64,000 nt of DNA. Origin: Sabellastarte sp. h YS-2021. Lineage: Eukaryota > Annelida > Polychaeta > Sabellida > Sabellidae. Position numbers and translations under genes: made by a program. The notes below the pieces were generated by a model. The model searched no databases and had not been told where the DNA came from. It saw nothing but the letters and a program-made list of their open reading frames with translations. Of the stretch, positions 9,920 through 19,620 are shown piece after piece; within the stretch, counting starts at the first letter, position 1, and each line of letters opens with the position of its first letter. The DNA lies in the NCBI GenBank assembly GCA_964017235.1, contig OZ024931.1, forward strand, positions 20,126,189 through 20,190,188, written 5' to 3'.

Positions 9920-11196
9920 AGTAGGTCTTGCTGATGTTTTGCCTCCCTCGAAGGATTCCTGTGGTTTTCATCAGGCACATATACTGCTACCTCATTTGCT
10001 ATGGTTGTTTTGTCACCTGCTGGGTTGGTTGCAATTTCTAGTCTGTCTTGGTGTTATCTCAGTATATTGTACAAGACAACCCATGTTAAAACAATGTCTC
10101 CAACAACCTTTGGCCTTTGCTCAATTGTCCCCAGTAGGACCTTGAATCTGCTTGCCAGGATTCCAAACACATAAACGCTTTCTCCACTACCCTCCTTCCT
10201 CTTGACACCCTGTAGTTTGCCATTCTCCCAGTAAGACCTTGAATCTGCTTTTTAGGATTCCAAATGCATAAACGCATTCTCCACCACCCTCCTGTCTCTG
10301 GAGATCCTGTAGTTTGCTATTCTCTCTTCCCTTGAGGGTTGTCTTCTACTAGAGGGTTTAACAAGCCAACGGATCGAGGCGAAGGTGTTGTCGTCCAGCA
10401 GAAAGTAGTACAAATCTGGCCCTCCCTCACCCTGGAAGGTGCGGGAAGCCCTTGATCTTCTTCAACTGGCTGTAGTTCAACATTTTTGCATCTGATGAAC
10501 ATCCACTTGACCCAACATCGACCCACAGCAATCTGTATTCTGCATCGACCAGGGCTAGCAGCACCAGGGAAAATAAACACTTGTTGCTGTAATATTCGAT
10601 TTCTTTCGCTTTGCTTCTTCATGACTTTATGTTTTCCGTCTAGTGCCACACGAGTGTGGGGGACATTCCATCTGGTTTTGAACTTTTCCTCAGTCTGTTT
10701 CCTGTCTTCTGGAGAGGTAGCGCAGCTCGAATACCCTTTCTGGAATTCATCAAGGATGACCCAGTAGACCTTAGGGGCAATTTTACATTTGGTGGTTTGG
10801 CAAACCAGCCAGTGATACTGTAAGAATTTGTATGTTTCTCCTGTTGCCAGGTGTCTCAGTGCTATTGCCAGTTTCAATCCAACGTCTAAGTGTTTCCTGA
10901 ACTTCGTGACTTAATTCTTGATGTGGTGGTCGATGCATTCTTGAATGATGTCAACAACTACAGCTGGCTTACTGACAATACTGGTAATCTGGGATATCAA
11001 TCTGTATTAAGTCGGCCATGAGGTTTCTATAGCATCTTTTTTCTTGTCTTTGAAGGATCCATGGCATGATCCAGGGGTTGGGTGGCGTTCTTCTTCTCCT
11101 CGGTGGTGGTGGGGTCTGTGGTGAAGTCGCTGGCTGTATGGCAGGTGCTGGTCCTTTAGACAAGGTGTTTAGACAAGTCATTTTTGTTTCAATCAA
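9920..11196 (-). pseudogene. Harbinger (HARBI1-like, DDE) transposase relic
   Basis: DDE-type nuclease of the PIF/Harbinger superfamily, which would cut and rejoin the element ends. Read on the minus strand, the N-terminal segment (11196-10969, ending RCYRNLMADLIQIDIPDYQY) is followed by LKLAIALRHLATGETYKFLQY and then, at about 10680-10640, the first catalytic Asp in RWNVPHTRVALDGKH. The C-terminal part is in other frames: ANYRVSRGRRVVEKAF near 10200-10250 and a decayed VLTWVVLYNIL near 10080. Stops and frameshifts break it into at least three pieces. Family assignment rests on the GKH-type first Asp motif and the RISRGRR-like box, both characteristic of HARBI1-like nucleases. The MADF-like accessory protein expected in such elements was not seen in this copy. 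Confidence 0.82.
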
Positions 11197-11880
11197 TCAA
11201 TCAATCAGTTGTCCAGGTGCTTAATCTCCGTATCAACGGATTCTAAGGCACACCATCCAATCCGTAAGGCATAAATCATGAGACATTAGACATGTTCCGA
11301 GTCGTTGCCAGGGAGGCGGTCCGGTGTTCGGTAGTAAGAAGCTATGGTGGGAATGATTTCTGAAATAGGTAGGTTTTGAGTCGACTTTTGAAACTGGAGA
11401 GATTTGGAGCGCTGCGTATATCATATGGAAGATCATTCCATAACTTAGGGGCATCAAAAGAGAAACTATTGTTAAAATGGACCTTTGATTTATGGATGGA
11501 AGGACAGTAAGAGGGAACCAGAAGGAACAAATTTTTGGGATTGGAACGTCTTGTATTCACGGCAGATTTGTACAAGGGGAGATATGGTGCAAAATACTTA
11601 GGCTGGCCAGTGGTGAGGTACTTATAGACCAAAACTAGGGTTTTGAAGATAATACGTTGTCTAACGGGTAGCCAATGGAGTGTCCTAAGGGTGGATGTAA
11701 TGTGAGTGTACTTTGAAGCACCAGTGACAAACCGTGCAAGCGCATTTTGAACATATTGGAGCCTTGTAGTGTTTCGGGATGACAAACTGCGACAAAGAGA
11801 GTTGCAATAATCCAAACGACTACTGACCAGAGCATTTGCAATCACCACTGATGTATCCACAGAAAGAAACCTCAGAATGT
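11180..11880 (-). mobile_element. 5'-truncated CR1/L2-like LINE 3' fragment with (TGAT)n tail
   Basis: On the minus strand 11860-11342 is an open stretch of about 170 residues that matches the RT C-terminal region of CR1/L2-like LINEs. It contains SSRLDYCNSL, LQYVQNALARFVTGA, LRTLHWLPVRQRI and APKLWNDLPYDIR. The 3' end is a short tandem tail, four TGAT units in complement near 11188-11206, which is the usual end of such LINEs. Only the 3' part was copied (5' truncation). It is inserted in the Harbinger element just upstream of the transposase relic, and its frame is well preserved, so it is a fairly late arrival. Confidence 0.83.
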
Positions 11881-12316
11881 TTCAGAATGAAAATAAAAAA
11901 TTCAACCCAATAAAAACAGGGCCCTAAGCTTCTGTAGATAGTCTCTGTGATAGGTATCTGGTATGTTTGCACTGACAAATGATGAGTTACAGCAGCCAGA
12001 ATGGCTGGTTTCATCTAGACTCCAGAAATTAATAAGTCCAGTCTGGCTGGATCGGGATAGTTGTCCAGTCTTGTCGGTTTGTCACTACAGCTTGTCTTGG
12101 TTTGATATGGCTTGCCGGTTAGAGGCTTATGGCTTGTCCTCGTGATTTCCCATTAAGTCATGGAGAAAAACACCCCAACTGCAAGTTAGGTCAGGTCCAG
12201 ACAAGCTGCGATGTGTTACATCCTGTCAGGGAAGTGTAACCATCCCTGACTTTTCAAACTGATCCTAGAGTCGTATAGTCAGTTGTAGGGTCGGCTCCAG
12301 TGGAACACCCCCATTA

Positions 12317-12936
12317 CTCAGGTATACAATTCATTATTAAATGCACAAAACATGCAGGCTGCTAGCGAATTCTAGCCCTGGTACTTAAAAACTCTGGTGG
12401 AGAAAATGGCTTTCGATCCTCATAACTTTGGATTCTATGTGTTTGGGCACTGCGGAAGAACTTTGCATTTTGCGAATAATGTATGGTCACAACAGATCAG
12501 AATGCATGGTCACAGGAAATATAACACGGTTTGGTCTTATTTGAAAAGCAACAATTAATTGTCTATGCACATAGCCTCAACGTTTTATTGTCAGGTTACA
12601 TAAAAGTCATTCCCTACTCCTACTTCTTTGGCCCTTGGCACATATTGTATTTCTTTACGATTTTATTTACGTCAATGAAGTCAAGTTGAAATTACATGGT
12701 TATCCACCCTCACATATTTTAACTGTGTACCTTGTTGAGGTCAATGTGCTGGTATTTCTATTATATGTTTTGGATGGGTAATAATTATAATGCATAATAC
12801 GGTTTAAGCAGTGTACTAACAGTGAGTTCCAAAAAAGTAGGTGAACAAAACTTGAAGTACTTGAAATGGGGTGATACTGAGCTGTTTAAAAAATTCCTGA
12901 TAAATTTGGGGGGAACAGGCTATATAACTTGCACTA
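12317..12936. other. AT-rich DNA without a gene; holds one arm of a diverged duplication
   Basis: No gene was recognised. The segment about 12655-12740 is similar to 13565-13640: both contain TCAAGTTGAAATTACA-like or TCAAGTTAAAATTACA-like sequence followed by TTATC(C/T)ACCC. This suggests an old duplication on either side of the MITE. Confidence 0.45.
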
Positions 12937-13339
12937 GGCGTATTTCACAACCGTAATCCGTCGAATCTAAATTCAGATTTGGATTCTTTGGATTAGCTAG
13001 ATTTGTGAAACACAAATTTCTGTAGATCTGAATCCAAATTTAAAACATAACATAAACAAACATAAATATCATATATTATTATAAATTATGATGCAGTAAA
13101 TGTAATATTATAATATCACGGTATAATAAAAATTTGCCAAATGTTAAAATTTCCTGCCACATGTTGCTGCCATTATTTTCAAAAGAATTATGGGTAATCC
13201 AAGCAATCTGAATCCGTTGATCTATGTCAAGAGGTAGATCAACGAATTCATAATCCAGATTCAGATTCAAGTCACAACACAAGCGAATCTGTTGATCTGA
13301 CGAATCTAGATTCGACGGATTACGGTTGTGAAATAGGCC
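12937..13339. mobile_element. MITE with about 31-bp inverted termini and TA duplication
   Basis: The left end, reading inward, is GGCGTATTTCACAACCGTAA. The right end in complement is GGCCTATTTCACAACCGTAA, and the identity continues through TCCGTCGAATCTA with a single mismatch in about 31 bp. TA flanks each side, as for Tc1/mariner-type cut-and-paste elements. The interior is filled with short inverted GAATCTG/CAGATTC motifs and has no transposase. Confidence 0.82.
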
Positions 13340-13750
13340 TACTGAGTGCGCTGACAGACCTTTGTTAATGCCCTCCCCCACCCCCCGCCTGCCTGTTTGG
13401 GGCTCCTATTATTCACTGGTTCGCCGAGTAGGCACTTGAGCCATATGATGCATACTTGAGCCCCCCCTCCCCCCCCCCCCCCCCCCCCCCCCCAGCTCGT
13501 TTTGGACTCATGTCAGTTCACTGGTTTTCCGAGTAGTCATATGATGCATAATTGAATCATAGTCTTCATGATTTAATTGAAGTAAATGCAGTCAAGTTAA
13601 AATTACAATGTTATCTACCCGTACACATTTTCACAGGTTGAGTGAATATGGGTTGTTTTACATTTTCATTTCTAAAAGATTTAAACAGTAACACATACAC
13701 GCACAGAATGAACCTTTGATAACTTATATACATGGCCACTGCCGCAGCGG
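13340..13750. repeat. Poly-C tract and short direct duplication
   Basis: A nearly pure C run fills about 13460-13493. A sequence of the type TTCACTGGTT..CCGAGTAG..CATATGATGCATA occurs at 13414-13460 and again at 13517-13555, so the tract sits between two arms of a short direct repeat. No gene. Confidence 0.6.
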
Positions 13751-14345
13751 TTATTTCCTTCCTTGGGATCAGTAATATATGAGAACTAAGGGAGATATAA
13801 GGCCTTTGTAGTAAGATGACCTCACTTGACACTGAAGAATGGGTCAAAGGTCAAAGTCGGCAATTGGAAAAGATTCCCAGGTCATGACTTCCTATAAGTT
13901 GTTTTCACATCCCGAACCACTAGGAGCAATGATAAAGGAGATACAAGGCCTTTTTAATAGGATATCCTCATTTGACATTAACCATATGATATGGCGGCCA
14001 TTTTGATTTGCAAACTAGGCCAAAATTACTATCAGACTAGCTTTCCTAGCTATATGTTTTTTGTGCAAATTTGATGAAGTTAGCTGCAAAATTTCCAGAT
14101 TGAGAAGTTTTATTATGAAATTCAAACAATTGGCTATGGCGACCATTTTGTTTTTCTAAATAAGGCCAAAATTTTGCACAGACATGTATTCATAGCCATA
14201 AACGATCCCTGCAAATTTGGTGAAGATATCTTTATAAATGAATGAGATATTAAGGTTTATGCAAAAATGTGATGAACGGACCCACAGACGCATGGACGGA
14301 AGGCATTTTATAATCTCCGGACCACTGCCTTGGTATCTCCATACA
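13751..14345. repeat. Probable interspersed repeat, unclassified
   Basis: Non-coding sequence of repetitive character. The phrase TGGC(G)GCCATTTTG-like occurs twice (near 13993 and 14137), each followed by AAA(C/T)(T/A)AGGCCAAAAT. It ends in a GGACCCACAGACGCATGGACGG segment. No inverted termini or target-site duplication were found. A DR1-type AGGTCA pair (GGGTCAAAGGTCA) is at 13841-13853. Confidence 0.4.
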
Positions 14346-14608
14346 GAGATAGGGTCATTCAATAAACATATATTCGTGTTATAGAAGTTTGTAGCAAATG
14401 TTTTTACTGGTGTTTAATAATAAACTGGGTTATCAATAAATTAACATACGCAACCTAAATGCTGGCCTAAAGAAAGTGTGAAGGTGTGAATTAGTAACTA
14501 TTTTAGGTCTGTGTTAAATTACACCTGAGAGTTTTTTCCTTTGTTAAAAGTGTCCAATATTTTTCATTGCTGGAGAGATGTTCCTCTCCATGACTATGAC
14601 AACATATG

Positions 14609-14834
14609 TTTATTTGGGGTTTTACGTCGCTTTCAACACTGTACAGGTCATATCACGACGGGTAGTTGGAAGGGCAGAAGAAACCAGTACATATAGTTCG
14701 CTAGGGTTCTGTACTGTAAACTGCCGACCAACGGCAAGCAACTACCAGCTTTCCCACTTACAGCCATGACGGGGATCGAACCCCGGCCGCAGAGGTGGGA
14801 GGCGAGAGTGTTACCACTCTGCCACCGTGGCCCC
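14609..14834 (-). mobile_element. tRNA-derived SINE, copy 3 (minus strand, 13-bp duplication)
   Basis: Full-length copy of the family. ATGACAACATATG is duplicated perfectly at 14596-14608 and 14835-14847. The B-box complement GGGATCGAACCCC and the A-box complement CCACTCTGCCA are both clear. Confidence 0.92.
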
Positions 14835-15119
14835 ATGACAACATATGGAAAATCCTTATTACAAACATTCCCAATGAAAACCCTTTCAATTCATTTAAAA
14901 TGATCACGATTAAAACTTTTCTGATGGTCAATGTGTGGGTCTAAAACTGCAGTAGGTATATCTTCTGTTTTGTTTTAACAACCTCTTCTCCAAGCAAGGT
15001 ACCACCCTGAAAACATTGGCTATGGCTGTGCCATTCACAAGAAAGGACAGAGCACACGTATGGCAGATGAATGTGAATGTTCTGTGGAATGGCATGCCAT
15101 CTTTTAATTTTTAAGCCGT

Positions 15120-15478
15120 TTCTTCTTGGAAAGCCCAATTGCTGTTGTGCAACTTTCCTTTGGTTGCCCATGCTGGCTTCAGTTTCATCAATTCTACCCT
15201 GATCTGTACATAAATAAAAAAAACACCTCGGCCACAGCTCTGCTTCAGTTTGGAAGGATTTGCCTGATGATGTTCATTCTGTCCCACCTCTTGAGTATTT
15301 CAGAAAAATCTTATCTCTTCGAAAAGGCTTTCAGCTTAGCAAGTAAACTACTCAGCATCTCTGTGGTGTCGACCTAGCTATATCTATGGAATAATGATTC
15401 CTGATGTTGTGCTTTGGAGTCTGCCTTGGCAGAGATTAAGTGCTATAAAAATTCAGAATAGAATAGAATATTAAAATA
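15120..15478 (+). mobile_element. CR1/L2-like LINE 3' fragment with (GAATA)n tail
   Basis: At about 15256-15340 the plus strand encodes WKDLPDDVHSVPPLEYFRK, the conserved end of CR1/L2-type RT proteins (compare APKLWNDLPYDIR at 11342-11860). The 3' end is AGAATAGAATAGAATA near 15463-15478. 5'-truncated and non-coding as a whole. Confidence 0.75.
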
Positions 15479-15581
15479 CAAACACCATCAGTTACCTTAC
15501 ATTCAGTAAGAAAAGTATTGGACTGTACTATATCTCTGGATTCTGATTTCTCCCTTTTTGGCTCTAGCATGTTACTGCTCA

Positions 15582-15783
15582 GCCAGTGAAGTTCGTCACC
15601 CCAGTGAAGTTCGTCACCTGCATTTTATGACAATATTAAAGAGTTTTTACTGTCCAGTTATGGCATATGTGTACCTTGCCATTGAAAGAAGCTATTCGAT
15701 TTATTTAAAGGTGAATATTGCCTGTCCTTGAGTGTTTTTACGGCAGGTGACAAACTTCACTGGGGTGACGAAATTCACTGGCC
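15582..15783. mobile_element. Short MITE (about 200 bp) with doubled motif in its termini
   Basis: The termini are inverted repeats of about 40 bp with two mismatches, starting GCCAGTGAA. Within each terminus the motif CCAGTGAAGTTCGTCACC occurs twice in tandem, giving four copies per element (two per end, opposite orientations). The interior is about 120 bp and non-coding. A target-site duplication was not clear. Confidence 0.72.
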
Positions 15784-16480
15784 GACCAGTAGAGTTTGTC
15801 TTATGATGGAGATTAAGCACAATAAAAGCACTAAATATCATCAATTTATGTAATTTAATCATTTTACAGACATGATGGATCTCTGTTTTAGTAACCCACT
15901 CTGTATTCCTCCTTAAGGTGTTTTTTTGTAATATTCATACAAAATAGTGGATATAATAAATCTAAATTATCCTTCATTAGATATATACCAAAATATATCA
16001 CTCATGGAGGTTGTCAATGTATTAATCATGTTGATCACTCATATAATATTGTTATCTCCATTTGTCAAAAAGTTTTGTACAATGATACTCAGGAAATTTT
16101 CCAGCTATATTTTTGATTTCTTGAAATGTTGCATTGCTATAGCTTATGCTAACATTGTAACCTGATGTATTATGTGAAAATAATTTATTTGATGACATTG
16201 GGTGAAGTGAGTTGAAAAAAAAACCTTTTAATGGTAAGTTAATAAATAACAAAGATCCATTTTTTTTCTTTCTTCCTTCAAATGCGATGTATTACCACTC
16301 TAGCTATCGATGCCACGTACTATTAGCCACGTAAATGACAATTTTATGAATTTTTAACATTCAACATGTTGCTTCCCTAGTTTACCACAATATAATATTT
16401 CAATATGGCGGCCGAAATTCCCATATCGCATAAGACAGTTTTATAAGGAATGTCCATTCTAGCCTATCTTATACGATTTC
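15784..16480. other. AT-rich DNA without a recognised gene
   Basis: No conserved reading frame, tail or terminal repeat was seen. Confidence 0.5.
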
Positions 16481-16481
16481 T

Positions 16482-16889
16482 ATGGCTAATGAGTCTAGAA
16501 TGTGTAATTCTATAAATCGTGTATTCCACAAATATGGTGTGGTAAAGGAAGATAGCAATTCTAATAAGTTAGCAATTTTTGAAAAGAAAGTGAGGCAATT
16601 ATGTGGCTTTAAAACCACTGTAGACTCAGCCACATATGCAGGAGTCATTAGAAATGTGATGTATGATATTAAACTGTTTACTTTTTTCCGCATGCAGGGA
16701 TTGAAAACATTTAAAGGGTTGTCTGTATCCATTGATACTTATTTTCCTTTTCTTTTTTTTTCCATTTCTCCCTCAATTTTTCTAATGTCTATATTCTATA
16801 TATCCCACTTGTGTAAATCTGGATACTGCATTAACATATATGAATATATGAAAATATACTACCAGACAAAACAATCAGCATCACACTGA
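16482..16889 (+). CDS. Uncertain open reading frame, 135 codons, function unknown
   Basis: A continuous frame from ATG to stop in AT-rich DNA. The first 70 residues are of mixed polar composition (HKYGVVKEDSNSNKLAIFEK, then KKVRQLCGFKTTVDSATYAG). The last 60 are hydrophobic and aromatic, as expected of untranslated AT-rich sequence. I recognise no family. It could be a coding fragment of an element or host exon that ends near residue 70, or chance. It lies about 170 bp from the minus-strand host exon, on the other strand. Confidence 0.2.
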   Translation: MANESRMCNSINRVFHKYGVVKEDSNSNKLAIFEKKVRQLCGFKTTVDSATYAGVIRNVMYDIKLFTFFRMQGLKTFKGLSVSIDTYFPFLFFSISPSIFLMSIFYISHLCKSGYCINIYEYMKIYYQTKQSASH

Positions 16890-17060
16890 ATGGGGAAGTT
16901 CCAAAGAAAAGGTTGATGACACAATGAGTATGCCATAAGACCATGACAATATACCAGGTGACATAGTAATAAAATACTTCCACATAGTAGTTTAGTTCAT
17001 TGAAACAAGGCATGATTCAGAGATAGAACTAGTGTTTACTGTTCATATAAATAAACTCAC

Positions 17061-17238
17061 CACAGTAAAAACCAAGGCCATTTTTGAAAAATCTACTTGC
17101 ATGTTTTGATGGAACAGTTTTACTCCGTGCAATTCCATTGGTATCAGGAAAGCAAAATCGAATGTAGTTATACTTGCGTGCTTCTTCACTGAGCTTGGTG
17201 ATATCAACTGTAATGTCAGACATGATATCAGAAGTGGT
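17061..17238 (-). CDS. First coding exon of a glutamine-synthetase-like (lengsin-like) gene
   Basis: The minus strand has a pyrimidine tract ending TTTTTTTTCAG at the acceptor (exon starts at 17238), a short leader, then ATG at 17223-17221. It has 54 full codons plus one base, and ends at a consensus donor GTGAGT (17060-17055). The peptide includes YNYIRFCFPDTNGIARSKTV and FFKNGLGFYCG. This matches the N-terminal beta-grasp region of glutamine synthetases and of the related lengsin (LGSN) proteins, where an IRF..D.NGIARSK motif precedes a Pro and a basic stretch. Glutamine synthetases join ammonia to glutamate; lengsins are thought to be non-enzymatic relatives. The later exons, which carry the catalytic domain, were not found in the 17 kb downstream, so either the introns are long or the exon is an orphan. 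It is the only convincing host coding piece in the window. Confidence 0.6.
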
Positions 17239-18369
17239 CTGAAAAAAAAAATAGTAAAACAGAAATGATTAACAGTGATTTGTCCAACAGTAAATCCTAC
17301 AATAAATAGCAAGCTTGGGATCTCCCGACATGTATTCTCAAAATATCTGAGTCTCGATCTTGAATCCAAGACTTTTGTCATTTAATGGAGAATTACCAGG
17401 TGATATTAAGACTAAGGTAAGTATGCCTTAGTGCAGAAGTAAGATTAAAGCTCCTGAAAGAGCCAATAGACGGGATGCACGAATTGCACCAGAAAGAGCG
17501 TTCCACAGGGCAAAGGTTTTACCAAACTGTTTGACCAACTTTTAAGTAGATGGAAGAAACGCCATTGTACTAAACTTTGCTATGACATTTGTTGTAGTCT
17601 AAGAGCAATTCATAAAATATCTTAATCTTACTCTTACTTTAGTCTTATCTTTGGTCATAACTCTGAATCTGCGTAGGGGTGGTCTTAAATATCTCGCAGC
17701 AGACTTATATATGGCAACCGTGTCATGTTTTCCCCACTTTAAATTTAAAATGGCTGAACTTAAATTTAAAATACTTTCTCTATACCTCTCCAAAGTTCTT
17801 CATGTAATGTTTAAAGTAGTACAAGGTTTTCACCTTCAAAACTTATCCCTTTCTGGTCTGTTTATCAGCAGTAAGTGGAAATAGTTAATATTGAGTGTCA
17901 CTTACTGGCTATTTAAAAATGAATGAGAAATTATCCCTCAATAGCCACTTTAGTTGAGGTCCCCATCCATATGGTTTTGTTAAATAATATAAACCCAATT
18001 TATCATCATAATGTGTCCTACATATATCCTCTAAAGACCTTGACAGAATGTATCCACAAATTACCTATCCATATGATCTGATTAAACCAGCTCAACTTAA
18101 ATTCATAATTTCATTCTACAATCTTTCTCATGGCCATGTTATAACACTTAAAACTTCATCTCTGATCTAATCTTGCTATATATAAATAATTAAATAGACA
18201 CGGTAAATAATAATATATGTCTATGCCCTATCAGGACACATATACTTTTATATGATAATGTAAATTTAATTGGATTACAACATCCTGTAATAATAAACTA
18301 ATCTAATATTAATATTTTATTACATTTTCAGAACACCTGTAACATTTAATTTGTTCAATTCAGGGATTT
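17239..18369. other. AT-rich DNA, probably 5' flank or first intron of the lengsin-like gene
   Basis: No gene was recognised. If 17061-17238 is the first coding exon, its acceptor site implies that a 5' untranslated exon lies in this direction. Confidence 0.4.
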
Positions 18370-18985
18370 AACGTGACTCAGTATCTCACACAAGATGCTG
18401 CTGTTGTGGTTGCTAATTCTTTGGTAGCTTGCTTTTCGCAAGCTGCAATTTGTCCAGAACAGTCTTGCTAGAAACAATACCACAAGTACTACCACATCAC
18501 TCCTATAAGAGAGACTCTCTATTGGTTACCTATTGACCATTTCTCTTTGCTGGAGAATAACTTACTGGCGTATAGGTTACTACAAAGTGGTTTTCCTAAA
18601 TATTTTGCACCTTTTCTCAAACCTAGATACAGTGCACGTAACAGTCATAGAAATAAAGCCGATGGTGTGGTGCATGAGATCCCAGATTTTGCCTCATTAG
18701 TACATAAGTCTACTGAGCATTTTGGTCTCATCTTTGCATGCGCCACAGAGTTTGGAATGATCTGCCTGATGATATTTATTCACCAACTCCTCTCCTCATG
18801 GTCAGAAAGAAGTTGAAAACTTGTCTACTTTGCAAAGCTTTTCTAACCTAGTATTTCCCCAGGTTCCTTTCTGGATGGTACTGACCCCTCTGGTCTACAA
18901 ATATTGATTTATGCTCCCCTGTATTACTCAAATTAGAGTCTGTCTTTGAGCTAGAGATTAAGTGTCAGAAAAGTACAAATAGAAT
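18370..18985 (+). pseudogene. CR1/L2-like LINE 3' fragment, decayed
   Basis: Plus-strand remains of the RT C-terminal region. A decayed LHWLPVDH-like motif is near 18520-18545, LLQSGFPKYFAPFLKPRYSA is at 18585-18640, and VWNDLPDDIYSPTPL is near 18749-18795 in a shifted frame. It ends with the AGAGATTAAGTG-type 3' sequence seen in the fragment at 15120-15478. Confidence 0.7.
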
Positions 18986-19620
18986 TATCTCAAGAATGAT
19001 TTTAAATATTCATGACTTTGATATAACTATATATGAATGATATTCCCAATATAATTTTGGATAAGGTGAATTTCTCTCATCTTTGCATTACCGTTTGACT
19101 TCCATATGTGATTAAGCAATGGAGATTCCAACTTCACATTGGAAATTGCATTTATTAAAAGTTTCACAGCACATCTAAGTTTGATTCATAGATATCTCAG
19201 TATTTTGTGTGGTGACCTCATATTTTTTATTTATTTTTGATTGATATTGTTTTATCTTTGTTTTCATAAAGTATTACAAAATTCCTGTTGTTGGAATTAT
19301 CACAAATTGCATTTTTGTCCAAAATTAAGTGAAGTTTAATCTGATATTCAGTCCAGTTGGTGATTGATGCTCCGTCATGACTTTCCTTGGGCTGAAGCTA
19401 TATTGAGTTGTACTGCTCTTTAAATATTTTGTTAATTTTTGCTAAATTTTATGTGAAAGATGATTCTGTGAAATAAAAATAAAAATGAATGATATACAGA
19501 ATAAAACTTACAAGATGCTATGTATATGCTCTTCTAACTTCAACGAAGTAAAGTACACTAAATTTGCGAGAATTATGGATCGGTTTCTTGTTTAAATAAA
19601 AAAGTTTCCTTGGTGACCCC
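18986..19620. other. AT-rich DNA without a recognised gene
   Basis: Nothing identifiable on either strand. Confidence 0.5.

Larger units (their letters stand above)
9363..12313 (-). mobile_element. PIF/Harbinger DNA transposon (2.95 kb), decayed, TTA target-site duplication
   Basis: The ends are inverted: TGGGGGTG at 9363 and CACCCCCA at 12306-12313, with weaker similarity continuing inward (GGGAGCAATGTTTACAG-type sub-terminal sequence). TTA flanks both sides (9360-9362 and 12314-12316), the classic target duplication of PIF/Harbinger. It contains a minus-strand transposase relic, a SINE and a LINE 3' fragment. Similar ends occur at about 25276, 28294 and 54912, so this is a multi-copy family. 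It inserted into the recombinase part of a Ngaro relic. Confidence 0.85.

Noticed and set aside
13079-13381. 100-codon minus-strand reading frame
   Set aside because: It lies within the terminally repeated MITE at 12937-13339 and is explained by its structure.
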